Source: Caprella mutica
Lineage: Eukaryota; Arthropoda; Malacostraca; Amphipoda; Caprellidae
Length of the DNA stretch: 64,000 bases
NCBI GenBank assembly: GCA_947561585.1
Contig: CANNZV010002479.1
Location: forward strand, 146,155 to 210,154
Direction: 5' to 3'
Shown here: in pieces, positions 1-11,854 of the stretch
How the letters are laid out: each line of letters starts with the position of its first letter
Numbering within the stretch: the stretch's first letter is position 1
The notes under the pieces: model-generated
What the model was told of the DNA's origin: nothing
Database searches by the model: none
Seen by the model: the letters and a program-made list of their open reading frames with translations, nothing else
Program-made: the position numbers and the translations under genes

Positions 1-957
1 AGGAAAACACAGCTTCCAAATCGGTTTGAAAATAAAATTATTAATATTTTTTCATGAGGACTGGCGCGCATGGACCAATTCCTAGGTTACTAGGGTTAAG
101 GATAGTTTGAACAATTGGAACCATTCCATCAAAAATAGCAACGAACCTTAGCATCATACCTATCATTTGTTTTCCAGATATTTTGCGGATTTTTATTTTT
201 TATTTTTTCGATGTGTTTTTGATGGAGGCAAATTAACTTCTAGTCTGTCCAAACGATTCAATTGGCAATGTTGGATGGTTGCTGCATAATCCACTTACAA
301 TACCGCTATTTATGTGGTTTTCGCTAATGGTCGAACTGAAGTTCAATGAAAAACACGGAAACTAAATGAATGTACGACGATCCTCCACCACGTGGTTTTG
401 GTGTGGATGAAATCTACTGAAAAGCTTCTCTGAGAAAAAAACTAGGGGTTTCTTCAAAGAAACTCTCACCTCCTGAATCGCAGTTTGTGTTTTTTTGGTA
501 TTGTTTTCATTTGTTTTTTTCTTGTGAATAGAACCAGTTTCATTGAATAGACCACGAACTTTTTCAAGTGGTAAGATTTAGCCACCCTTCCATTAATCTT
601 GGGAAGCATGAATTTTCGGCGTACTGTTGAAGAAGAAGGTGTTTGGCAAACTACAGAGTACAGGACGATGCATTTCTTCTCAAATTCAAAAACATTTTTA
701 AATTGAAGAACAGTTCTAATATTAATAGGGTGATAGAAATCCACTCTCTATGGACAAAATGACTTATACATAATACGACTTGAAGTAATTTAATTTATCC
801 CATTTCGCAATTTATAAATGACGATTTTGATAGAATGCAGTGTTCAAGCATGTCAAAAGCAATTAAAAATAATCGAATAATTGACATTTCTTCAATTTGG
901 AGGATTAATCCATATATTTTATTAATCCGTAGATTTATTTTTAAAAAGTTCAGATCT
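1..957. other. No recognisable gene; AT-rich spacer
   Basis: I find no domain, splice-supported exon or clear repeat here. A 92-codon minus-strand ORF (466-744) is lysine- and arginine-rich with no recognisable motif, and its length is near what chance allows in such DNA. It may be decayed transposon sequence but cannot be assigned. Confidence 0.4.
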
Positions 958-960
958 CAA

Positions 961-991
961 GGGGGGGGCATCTGCCCCAAATGCCCCCCCC
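961..991. repeat. GC-rich hairpin
   Basis: The arms GGGGGGGGCAT (961-971) and ATGCCCCCCCC (981-991) are perfect inverted repeats around a 9-base loop, in DNA that is otherwise AT-rich. Such tips often mark the end of a DNA transposon, but no partner copy was found in the window. Confidence 0.6.
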
Positions 992-1579
992 TTGTATACG
1001 CGCCTGCCTAAAGATGCCCTACTTCTAGATCTATATACTGAGAAAAAATTGCGAGTCAACCCAACTCATCTCTTGAGTCAAGGTTGCAATGCTCCCAATA
1101 TTGGAGTCTTATTTCTTGATTGACTCTACCTGAAACAATTTGACTATGAATTAGGAGTCAATATGACTCTTGGTTTTGAACAAAATGTTAGGATGAGTTA
1201 AATTGACTCACATTTTTGATCTACGCACACAAATTATCAATAATTGTTCTTTCTCCAGGTAAATTGTCATTTTTATCGTACAGTATCTACCATTCACTAG
1301 CAATTTGGTTTGCATGGCTAACTATCGTATGTATGCTACTGCAATTTGCCATCCTCAACGCTAAAGAATCGGAATCGGAAATCGTAGATATATCTGTGGG
1401 TTCGATTCCGATTCCTCGAAAATTCACTATTCTTTCGATTCTGATTCCGATTAATCGTCCCATCACTAATTATTTTATAAACTTTCCATTTTTAGTTCGT
1501 AACCATGCGTGAGATTTACGTTAGTGTGTTTTCTAATGCAACAATATGAATGTGTGATAATTCCTCTAATATCTCAAAC

Positions 1580-2215
1580 GGTGACAGGACAATAACCCCC
1601 CGTGCAAAAAAAAAAACCCCGCGGTCAAAACACCCCCGTGCAATATACCCCCCGGACAAAAAAAAAACTGTACAATAAACCCCCCGGACAAATACCCCCC
1701 GGACAAGAACCCCCAAGCAAAAAACCCCCGGTGCAAAAAAAACCCCGGTCGGTATAAATAGCATAATTAATTTAAATTAATTTTAATTAATTTTTTATTA
1801 ATAAAATTACTATATGCTATAAATATAAAGAGATATAGTGCACCTAAGGTTAGGTTAGCGGTTCGACTGGGGGAGTTTGCCCCCCCCCCCCCCCGGCCAG
1901 GTTTGATAGTGACAAAATGTATAAGGTACTTATTTTTACTATAAAATAGGTAATTGGGTATACCTTATTTTGCAAAAAAAATTGTCATATTTTCGAAGAA
2001 AATGTAATAATTATTGGTTCCCATTGATTAATGTTTAATATATTAATAAAAATGAATTATGCTATATATATAGACCGGGGTTTTTTTGAACCGGTTTTTT
2101 TTTTTGCTTGGGGGGGGGGGGGGTTGTCCGGGGGGTATTTGTCCGGGGGGTTTATTGCACGGGGGTTTTTTGACCGCGGGGTTTTTCTTTGCACGGGGGT
2201 TATTGTCCTGGAATC
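1580..2215. mobile_element. Foldback-type element FB-1 with C-rich/G-rich phrase-repeat ends
   Basis: The left end (1580-1750) is a run of phrases such as GGACAAATACCCCCC. The right end (2070-2215) carries the same phrases in inverted orientation. The tips are GGTGACAGGACAATAACCCC on the left and, read inward, GATTCCAGGACAATAACCCC on the right. The 9-mer ATCTCAAAC flanks both sides (1571-1579 and 2216-2224), a 9-bp target duplication. Long inverted ends built of subrepeats with a 9-bp duplication are known from Drosophila FB/NOF foldback elements of the Mutator-like group. No transposase lies inside, so it would be non-autonomous. The middle is AT-rich and holds a C17 tract near 1877-1893. 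Superfamily assignment is inference. Confidence 0.75.
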
Positions 2216-2389
2216 ATCTCAAACAGACCATGAAGAAACTATTAAATTCAACAACTTACAATTAAACATATCCAGGTGTTTTCCTTCAATATCGTCAATT
2301 ACTGAATGATTTATCGAGAGAATATTATGGAAATTATCAGTGATAGCGCATTAAAATAGCTCCAGATAATTTATCTTATTAATGAACAT

Positions 2390-4640
2390 ATTAAAATGAT
2401 CACAATGATTGATAGGAAGAGAGAAGAAAATTGATAAAAGAGGAACAATAAAGTGGTAGAAAAATATACAACAGAAGTAGACATTGAAAAGTTTTGGTTA
2501 ATTGACATCATTTGTTATTTACTTTATCCATTACAAGTTTCAAGTTTGTCAATTACTAACACAGGTTTAACATTGACCTCAAAATTTATCAGAAGTGAGA
2601 GATTTAAAAATATTTATAATTCTTATTTATTATCACATATATTGAATATCACCCTTTTATAACTTGTTAAGAGTCAGAGCCCCCCTAAACTTCAATTCTT
2701 AACTAACTTTGTATGAACAGGTGATAAATTCTGCATGGCCCAGAAAAAGCCCAGAAAAGAAAAAAAAAACATTAAAAAATGATAGAACAGACTAAACAAC
2801 TAGTTAGAAGCAACTACACGTACAGTATAACCAAATAGATCACTAGAAAATATAAAATATTGTTGCAAACAAACAGTAAATAGAAAAATAATATATTTAG
2901 GCTCATTGCATTTGAAAATACAGAATAGCAACACGTAGATCTGTATGAGTGTAGGTCCTGAGTGTGTATAATGTATATATGTGAACAATTGTGTATTACC
3001 TACCTTTAGGCAATGTACTATTGAAGAAAAAGGTTTTTAAAGTTGTTTTTTCCAAATAATTGATAAACGTTATCAGTGCTTATATAGGCGAGTTGATAAC
3101 AGTTTATATATAATTCTATAACCGGTTAGTATTATGATTTATTCTTTAACTCAATGTCTACATCAGTTGTAAGTACCAATTTCCTTTCAACTAATTCATT
3201 ATAGAATTAGGAACAAGTTACAGCACACATACACCTCTACTGTCCTAGTAACTACATATCGTATGATGTTACTGATGTAGAATGCACAGACTGAAATAAA
3301 TAAATATAAGTACTATCAGAAATAATAGTCATTGTGATGGCGTCAATTTATAGATTCGCTGTAGTTATGTATAATAATTTCATGTAAATTCTGAGTTGTA
3401 AAAAAATTCTTACTGGACTAAAAATGTCTCTAATAATTATTGTTAAAACCTAGTTAAATGTCGATAACAAAATGTGAAATTACTAATTGAATAAAACGTT
3501 TACCACAGATGAGTACTCATTTCTCTGATAGTACATAATGTTAAAATAAAGATAGGTTAGGTATAAGTACATGGGAATGAATATTTGAAAGGCACTAACA
3601 CTAACAAAAAATGACTTACATTTTCAACTGATTCCTCCAATTCTTATTTTGTCTCACTAATTCCTTCTAGATCTAATTACTGCTCAATGAAATCAGTAAC
3701 TGCTGTATGGACAAGAATCACTGGGGAACTGAGAACTGTGTACGTGATACTAGCCACACAGCCTTATCTAGACATGTGACGAACGATACAAACATCTAAA
3801 ATGTTACTTTGAAGTCAAGTTCTGAAGCTAAATTTGGTAACTTGCGTTGATAAATATGGATATTAGAATTGATTGATTTACTGTGATATTTCAACAATAA
3901 CAATTTTGTCCTATTGGTTATTTTCATTGACTATAGAATGTCCGATACTCGTTCTGAACATGTATGGATAGACTCTAAAAAACCGATGATGTGTACTGAG
4001 CCGCCTGAGCGTACACTATATGTTCTGATGTACGTAATTGAAACAGAAAATTATATTCGATCTGTTGATTAACAAAACAACTACTGTATTTAAAAATAAT
4101 ATGCGAATGATTTATTACTTCTTTCTTTGATTTTAGATTCTAAGAAATGCAAATTATTGTTATGCTTTTAATCTAACCACAATTCCTTTGTTTTAAAATA
4201 AAAATTGTATCTTGTCTATCAACTGATTTGAATTTATATTATCACACTTTACAATCTAATTGATATCTTCTCAATTTATATGATTTCATTCAAAATAATT
4301 TGGAAAATATATGTTACAAAAATTCAAAAAATTCTTCAGATTACCATCTAAAGTTTTAATTTTCTTTTTACAAATTGTCACAGAAAACGATGTTAGGTAT
4401 AACTGCTTTAAATTTTCTCAACTTTTGTGGTGTCGGGGAAGAATTGGATTACATATTGTTTTATCTTAATTGCACTTCCACAAACATCCCAAATTATATC
4501 TGATGTTTTATGTTTTTAAGAGATGTATTTTTGAAGTTCTTGGCCAGTGACTGTAATTGGATTTTACATCAACTAAGTCTATGGCTTTTCACTGCTACAA
4601 AAATATACTGTACATAAGACAAGACATATCACCCCGGGTG
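2390..4640. repeat. Dispersed duplication, copy 1 (partner at 28840-31130)
   Basis: Colinear blocks match 28840-31130 in the same orientation. Examples are the cluster near 2400-2525, the run around CTTTCAACTAATTCATTATA (3190 and 29790), the roughly 110-bp block at 3610-3725 versus 30130-30245, and the block around AGAAAACGATGTTAG (4380 and 30870). Further matching blocks at 7195-7380 and 31725-31920 suggest the duplication extends beyond this interval. No coding frame is conserved through the blocks: the best one has stops in all frames. It may be an old segmental duplication or two copies of a long decayed element. Confidence 0.6.
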
Positions 4641-4854
4641 TTACTATCCGAGGAGAGCTGCAATTATGGTAAATTTGCCAGGGACACAGAAAAATCACGC
4701 AGTAAATGAAAATTTCGAAATTCAGTTTCCTACTTTACAAATAGAAGTTTATTTCAATCGAGAAAGTTCATTATTGCAGATGAACAACCAACGTTAGTAA
4801 GTGCCAGCTATAGTGCAAAACAGGTACACACGGAATTTAAATTTTTTACTTTTT

Positions 4855-7000
4855 TTTATATTTCTATAGCAAAATTCTCTTGCTATAGATATTAGAGAAT
4901 GCACCGGACTACCTATTAAAGTTTTTCTTAGCAAACTGCAAATATAGATACCTTTTGAAAAAGAATTAGTAACTTTAGTGTCAATGTCGGATGAAATTAC
5001 AAATCCATACGTAAATACTTCACATCAAATTTTTAATTTATTTTTTATATTCTATTTCCTAGAAAGTGTAGAAAATATGCCAGAGTACCACTCACAGTTT
5101 GCTTCAATCAAACCCGTTCAATATTGAAGGAGTAGCAACGATTCTCCCAAAATTCCTAACAAAAACAATCAGGGGCTGTTCCTAGTCTTAGCTCCCGACG
5201 GGTCGCAGCAATAACTAACATCCATTTACATCACATTCACCTACATGTCTTAATAAAATAATACAAACAATCTAATATTTGACAACTCAGGTTTGAAGGC
5301 AAACTAATTACAACAGTAAATTAGAAAATCGATATATCACAATACTTTTCCACCCAATTCGGTGAAAATTGCACACAATCCTTACACTTTTTCTAATCCT
5401 TAATCTGTGTTCACAATCCAGAAAAATCACTACCTAATCAAGGAGAAAGAACGAACATGTTCTTTAAAAAAAATATATTAAAAAAAAAAATATTTTCTAG
5501 AACCAACAAAAAATATTGCTAGTCCATACAAAACTCTTATTTTTGATAATTCAAAATTAAATTTTCAAAATTCTGTTCCCTAGAAATTTTAGTAAATGGT
5601 TCTAGGTATTTTCCACCCTGGTATATTCCATCCCGGTATTTTCCACCCAGGTTGGAATATTCCAACCCAGGTATATTCCAACCCAGGTATATTCCACCCC
5701 TGTCTAAGATTATATTTTCAGATGGCCATTTGTTAAATACTTCGTACCCATGATGAAATAACTCAGACGATATCCTGAGACATTCGGACAGTATTTAGAG
5801 GTAAATCGAGTCAATTTTCGAAATATTATCCTAATAGACAAAAATACAAATATTCATAATATCGTAGTTTATTTCAAAATTACTATGTTGAGCAATTTAA
5901 TATTAATTCCTTTTTAACATGAAACTGCAATATATGCTCTTACAACAATGATTGATAGAGGTTGGAGGGGGTAGACTGTCAGAGACAACCCACTCAATGT
6001 TTTTGCATTTTGCTTACAAGATGTTCTTTTTGATTTTAGGACAAAAACTCCCATAGTCGAAATCTCTCCATGTAAGCAATGCAATGATACCCCCACCCCC
6101 CCCCCCCCCCAGTGTTAAAATCCTGTGCAATAATGCCCTCCATCCCCATCAAAATCCTCCTGGTCAAAAAATAAACTTTCGATCAAAAACCATATCACAC
6201 CACTTTTACACGAAGTCGAAATTCAAAATATATTAAGAAATAACAAGAAGTAATATATGACATCATTCTCCAGATAATATCGCTGTTGTGTTGGCGATAG
6301 TGGAGAAAATCAGCTTGTGATTGAAAATCTAAATACATCAACTGATAAAAAGAATTCACATAACCTTTCCTTCTGCTGTTTTATCACATGTGTAGTAAAT
6401 AATAAACAGCTTGTGATTGGCAAACAAAAGGTTTTATTCACTACAAGGAAAATGAAAGTTACCTACTAGTATTATATAAAATATTAATAAATTATTAACA
6501 TTAATAATTAACAAACCTAACAGGTAAAGTGGGTTGGAACTTACCGGGCTGTAATATACCTTGGGTGGAATATACCGGGGTGGAATATACCGGTCACCGT
6601 AGTAAATACGCCAGGCTACCTAGTAAAGCTTGTTTCAAGCAAATCAATTCATTATTGAAGGAGAAGAAGCATTTTTAGTGACAAAATAGGATAAGTCCAT
6701 ACAATAATATTTTATCAAATATTTATATCTAATATTTTTATTTTGGAATTCTGTTTCTGCAAGCGTAGCAAATAAGTTAAGCTATCATTTACAGTTTGTT
6801 TCCATCAAATCTGTTAACTATTGAAGTCTTGTTTTTAATGGAAAAATATTGTCTTAAAAAAAATTGAATGAAGAGCAACGATTCTCCCAAAATCAAAACC
6901 CCAACAACTCCAAAAATCAGGAGGTATTCTTAGGCTGCGCTCCTATAGTGGGTCACAGTAATACCTAGGGCTGGGACAATATGCTCTAAAAACTATAGAT
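4855..7000. repeat. Degenerate tandem repeat units, interrupted by FB-2
   Basis: Units of about 200-350 bp recur near 4860, 5045, 5575-6620 and 6745. They share a start like TTCTATTTCCTAGAAA, a middle like GCCAGAGTACC, and an end like AGCAACGATTCTCCCAAAAT (near 5135 and 6870). The third unit is split by the FB-2 insertion at 5598-6598. The repeats are old and diverged, and no protein reads through them. Confidence 0.5.
5598..6598. mobile_element. Foldback-type element FB-2 with GGTATATTCCACCC phrase ends
   Basis: The left end begins GGTTCTAGG followed by repeated 14-base phrases GGTATATTCCACCC (5598-5700). The right end (6530-6598) has the same phrase inverted, with tip GGTGACCGG when read inward. 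Flanks are TTAGTAAAT (5589-5597) and GTAGTAAAT (6599-6607), a 9-bp duplication with one mismatch. A paralogous tandem unit near 5060 reads through the same place without an insertion, like an empty site. The interior has no transposase; a C-rich patch at 6090-6170 resembles the FB-1 phrases. Confidence 0.75.
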
Positions 7001-7144
7001 CCCGAAAATATCATAGACGAATCTAAATGAAATGGTATCGAATACTATATACCGCTGGTGTAGAACCATTCAATACTCTTTAATTCTATCCGTCTATAAT
7101 ATTTAGGGGATCAATAGTTTTTAGAGCATATTGTCCCAGCCCTG
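6966..7144. mobile_element. hAT-like MITE, palindromic
   Basis: The inverted ends TAGGGCTGGGACAATATGCT and, read inward from the right, CAGGGCTGGGACAATATGCT extend about 45 bp with few mismatches. Flanks GTAATACC (6958-6965) and GTAATAAC (7145-7152) match at 7 of 8 bases, as expected for the 8-bp duplication made by hAT transposases. The 179-bp element is non-coding. Confidence 0.75.
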
Positions 7145-7194
7145 GTAATAACGTGTGCCACCGATTGTTGGTAGATAATTTTAGCATTATGCAG

Positions 7195-7400
7195 TGATGT
7201 CTCCTCTCTCTTCATATCATCGACTACTGAGTCCCTTGTATCATGTCTGGTAAAATCCATCTGAGTACCTACCTTGAAGAAATTACAAAATACATGATAA
7301 AATATGTATCGCTTCTGCTAACTTATTAACAAGGAGTAATTGGAGGTGTCCATGTTGTCAGTTGAAATATAAGTATCTGTATAAAAAGATTTATAATTTC
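7195..7400. repeat. Block shared with 31720-31925
   Basis: A run including CATCGACTACTGAGTCC, ATGATAAAATAT and GAGTAATTGGAGGTGTCC is repeated at 31725-31870 in the same order and strand. It is colinear with the 2390-4640 / 28840-31130 duplication, so the ancestral duplicated segment probably spanned both. It is not coding in any open frame. Confidence 0.55.
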
Positions 7401-7409
7401 TTTGGTATA

Positions 7410-7897
7410 CACACAGAGAAAAGATTAGTTGAATCAAATCAAATTTGATTTGTTTTGACTCATATGAATGGGTTATTTTTGCGCCTACCTACGTGGTGAG
7501 TTGCAGGTATTACTTAAAAGTAGTTAAACTGACGTGGGTTAAAACAAAACAGTCACTTTGACTCACTCCTAAACTTAAAAAAAGTTGCGCCAACTTTCAT
7601 AGTAAGTTAATTTATACACCAGATACATTGGATTAACAGTCTCTGTGAGTTACTACAATACACTCTGTCAGAGTTGTTTCAACATACTTTAAAATTCTCG
7701 AAAAAGTTACTTTTAACTCTCATAGTAAGTTGATTCAATCTATAAAATGAATTGAATTAACTAATGTTTGATGACACACCATGTCATAGTTGTTTTAACA
7801 CACGTGAAAACATGAATAAAGTCCAACCAACTCACAAAACATAAATTGGTGATCCATGTGATATGACCACATGGGTTGTACTTTTTTCTCTCTGTGT
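7410..7897. mobile_element. CACAGAGA-ended element, copy 1
   Basis: The ends are CACACAGAGAAAAGATTAG and ...TTTTTTCTCTCTGTGT, inverted to each other. The whole body is repeated in inverted orientation at 9547-10040, with shared internal runs such as CACGTGAAAACATGAATA and ATACATTGGATTAACAG. It is non-coding and about 490 bp. The target duplication is not clear because the tips merge into TA/CA repeats, so the superfamily is left open. Confidence 0.7.
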
Positions 7898-9546
7898 AAG
7901 GCCAACATTAAATGTTCAAATTATTCCTCTAACTGCTTTCTCCAATATTCATTCGTGAATATTTATTTGAAATAGATATCTTTTGGACCCCTTTGAACAC
8001 ATTTTATTGTTTAATATTTATTTATTTCATGATTGCGCGAGAATTTTATTATTGATTGACTAGGAGGATAGTGAATGTTGACTTTTTCTTTCAGTTCTTC
8101 CAAGGAAGGAAATAATTCCATATTAATTTGAGTACTCCATGTTGTACCTTTAGATTGCACCGTTGAGTGATGGAAAGCCAATTCGGTTATTGGTTGACTA
8201 CCAAATTCAGGTTTATTCCATATTATTTACGTGTTTCCCTTTATACAAAAATATGCTATTTTTAACTTAATAATTATTTAGCAGATCCTCATGGTTGCCG
8301 GGGCGTGATTTTTATTGCTTCTCTAAATCATTTAGTTCACGCTTATCGGCAACATAAAAGTCTATGTTAGGGCTGACAAATAATTAAGAAGTCAGTTCGT
8401 CAGCAGAGTTCAGTATGAACAGTCAATTGATAGAGTTCAGTCTACGTTGTACCTACCCAAAAACATCTACTAATACCTTAAATTGTCCCTAAAAAATGAT
8501 CGGCTAATGGATGACTTGTGGAGTCTGGAGGGAGTGATAGCTGGAGTCCATTGTAATGCCAGTTTTCTGCGAAATGTCCTACACCTGTGTACATCAACTA
8601 ATTGACATCCTAGACAGTTACAACTGGTAGACTTATTGGTGGAGAGGAGGAGCGAGCAGCAACGAAATGGATTTTAGTCAGATACTAGGTGAGTGAACTA
8701 AATGTCAGGGCTTAGGAATCACGCACTCGTCTGCAGATCTTTAAAATTAAAATATTTGAACGTAGAGACCTGAAAACAAAATTTATTGGTGTATTATCCA
8801 TTAGTTAAAAATTAAAATATAATAAAAATTTAAGACTTAATAAATATAAATTCACTATACTCTTATTTCAATGAATAATTCTTTTTCAGGCTCATGTTGA
8901 TATGCAATCGGAAGGATGAGGCCTGGACGGTGGAGCTGGAGTAATTTTCATATACAAGATATCTAAATATACTCTTGCCTTTGCTTTCATCCTTGTTAAA
9001 AATTAACTTAATCCTTATTAATTGCAAACCCTTCGCTAAATTAATGGGAAAACTAAATGACCTCATTTAAACTCTTCATAAATTAAAAGGAACTTCAGTA
9101 TGTCATATAGAGGAATGTTAACTAAAAAAGATAATATTCAGAAAATTTCAACAACCTGTTGAAAAGTGGTATTTTTAATGTTTATTTAGATTAATATTTA
9201 ACATGTTGACCCGTGATTGCTGATCCAGCTTGTTTGCTCTACTGGCGATAGGGTCAAACATGTATCACTTTAATTCCGGTTATAGTTATATATAAACATA
9301 TTTTTCACGATCTATATTCATTTTAATTATTAACCTTCATGTCACAGTAAACCATTCCTTTAAATTACTAATATAAACTGATATACATCTAATTAAGGCT
9401 CTATATATTTCTGATGAGTGTACCATAAATTATATAGTATGTACACATCGCCGGTTTGGAAAGTTATCTATGTACATATATGGTACACATCGCAGTCAAC
9501 GTATCAAATTAGTTTCAGATACATAATTGTAAATATCATAGTGCTA
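7898..9546. other. No recognisable gene between the two CACAGAGA elements
   Basis: This AT-rich interval holds no ORF that I can support. A 67-codon minus-strand ORF (8863-9066) is dominated by common codons and shows no motif. The interval 8290-8360 contains the short imperfect inverted pair GGTTGCCGGGGCGTGA and TCACGCTTATCGGCAAC. Confidence 0.4.
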
Positions 9547-10040
9547 TACACAGAGAAAAAAGTTTACTCATATCTAATGGGTCAACAATTTATGCATTGA
9601 ATCAATTTATTACATGAGTTGGTTGGACTATATTCATGTTTTCACGTGTGTTAAAACAACTATGACATGATGTGTCATCAAACATTAGTTATTTCAATTC
9701 ATTTTTTAGATTGAATCAACTTACTATGAGAGTTAAAAGTTACTTTTTTTGAGAATTTTAAAGTATGTTGAAACAACTATGACAGAGTGTATTGTAGGAA
9801 CTCACAAAGACTGTTAATCCAATGTATCTGGTGAATAAATTAACTTACTATGAGAGCTGGCGCAACTTTTTTTAAGTTTAGGAGTGAGTCAAAATGACTG
9901 TTTTGTTTTAACCCACGTCAATTTACCTACTTTTAAATAGTACCTGCAAATCACCACGTAGGTAGGCGCACAAATAAAACATTCATATGAGTCAAAACAA
10001 ATAAAATTTGATTTGATTCAACTAATCCTTTCTCTGTGTG
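9547..10040. mobile_element. CACAGAGA-ended element, copy 2 (inverted)
   Basis: This is an inverted copy of 7410-7897 with the same ACACAGAGAAAA tips and the same internal order read on the minus strand. The two copies differ at scattered bases, so both are moderately old. Together they form a roughly 490-bp inverted repeat with a 1.65-kb spacer. Confidence 0.7.
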
Positions 10041-10726
10041 TAGGTGATTGATTAATCATAATTCTAAATTTTAATATAATAACTTTCTTTCAATGCATAT
10101 ATGATATAATTTTGTATTGATCTAAAAACTTATATTAATTATTGAATTATTAATAATATTACCTTTATTGCAAACATTACACTTTCTAACTCTTATAGAA
10201 CTAACTATTTACAAAGAAATAAGCACATAGTTCTCAAGAACAGTCAAGAACCACAGTCTAGGTCTAGGACCACCTCTATTCAATTCTCCAATTTATCTTC
10301 TCTAATGAAACATTGGGTAAACTCTCCAAGTTATTATTTAATGTTATTTTAATATTATTCTTAATAATCTCGTATTCATTTACACTGAATTGCCATATTA
10401 GCTAGTGACAAAAATATACTGATATTCATATGATTTCTAAATAGCTATAATTAGCTCCAATTAGAATTATTTAGTTTAGTTTAGTAGTCATAAAAACATC
10501 TTCTATTAATGATAATAGTGACACTAGTATTCCAAATTCAGAACTATACTTTATTTCCCATCTTGGATATCTTAGTTAGTTACCATCATATTATTTCTTA
10601 CATCATATTTCTAGGTTTGAAAACATGACCAACTGCCATCAGTTCACCAAAACTGCATAAGTTAGGATAATTTCTGACAGTAACAAAAATTTTTATTGAA
10701 GAAAATAGAGGACTCCTTGGTTGCTA
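10041..10726. other. No feature seen
   Basis: AT-rich DNA with many short stops and no clear repeat, exon or RNA gene. Confidence 0.4.
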
Positions 10727-11854
10727 CATTATGTTTAGGGTGAAGAACTCAACAAGAAGTAGTTTTGAATTTTCTCAAGTTTTCAGAATCCTTCGTGGTT
10801 TCCGTCTTCAGGGGTAACATTTATTTAAATACAATCGACTTATAATCTACCTACTCGTAATCATGATACATATCCTAACTTCTATTTTTTTTTGAAGTGA
10901 AGCTGACATAAAGCGTGAAAGCTGACATAAAGCGTTGAAGTTATCCATGAAATATTCATTCTCTATTAACAAAAATCTCATTTTCTATTGGATATAGCTT
11001 AATTTTAACAAAAAACATTTTCTGTTGTCCTGTTATACATCTACAGTAGCGAGCATAAGTTAAGGGACAGTGAAAAAAGTTGAACATTTTTGTTTATTGC
11101 AAAGAAACTGGTCAACGAAAATACGCGAAACTTAACAACAATAAAGATACACATACTGTGAGTGTTTGCTAGAAATATTAGCAAAATGAAACAAATATTT
11201 ACCTGAATATTCAACAATTGCCATCAGAGACCAAAAAGAACACCGAGCAAAGTTAAGGAACAGTTGTTATTGCAATAAACATTGGCTAATTAGATATGCA
11301 AAATTAATATTTTGTAAAGAGTCTTTTATTTTTGATGACCTCGTTGCATCGATTATTACAGGAATCAACAAATTTTTAGCAGAATTATGGAGTTATTTTC
11401 TGTCACTCTTCTTTCAGGAATCACCACAGTTAATCCTAATTTTTTGGGATTGCGTTCTTGAGCACCATCACCAATTACCTTCCAAATGTTTTCAATTGGG
11501 TTCAATTCGGGGCTCTGAGCAGGCCAGCTTATAAGAGAAACTCATTTACTTTCTATGTATGCTTTCACAGATTTAGCCGTGTGAGAAGGAGAATTTTCTT
11601 GCATCAAAATGCGTGGTTGAGTATCAAATGATTACGAATATGGAATGCAATGGTGGATGAGAAGTTGCGTATACACTGCAGCATTGACCACTCTATGCAC
11701 ACAAACAATAATTTATGCCTGTTCCAGCTGCAGAGATGATGCCCCAGACCATCATGCTGTCGTCTTTAAGTTTCACAGTTTGCTTAACGAACTCAAAGTA
11801 TAGGTCTTCACCGACATTACCTCGAACGTGCTTTCTGCTGTTCTTTCCGATCAC

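Noticed and set aside
1020..1460. GAGTCAA- and GATTCCGATT-type short repeats
   Set aside because: Words recur loosely (GAGTCAA.. and inverted AATCGGAATC), but no element borders or periodicity can be defined.
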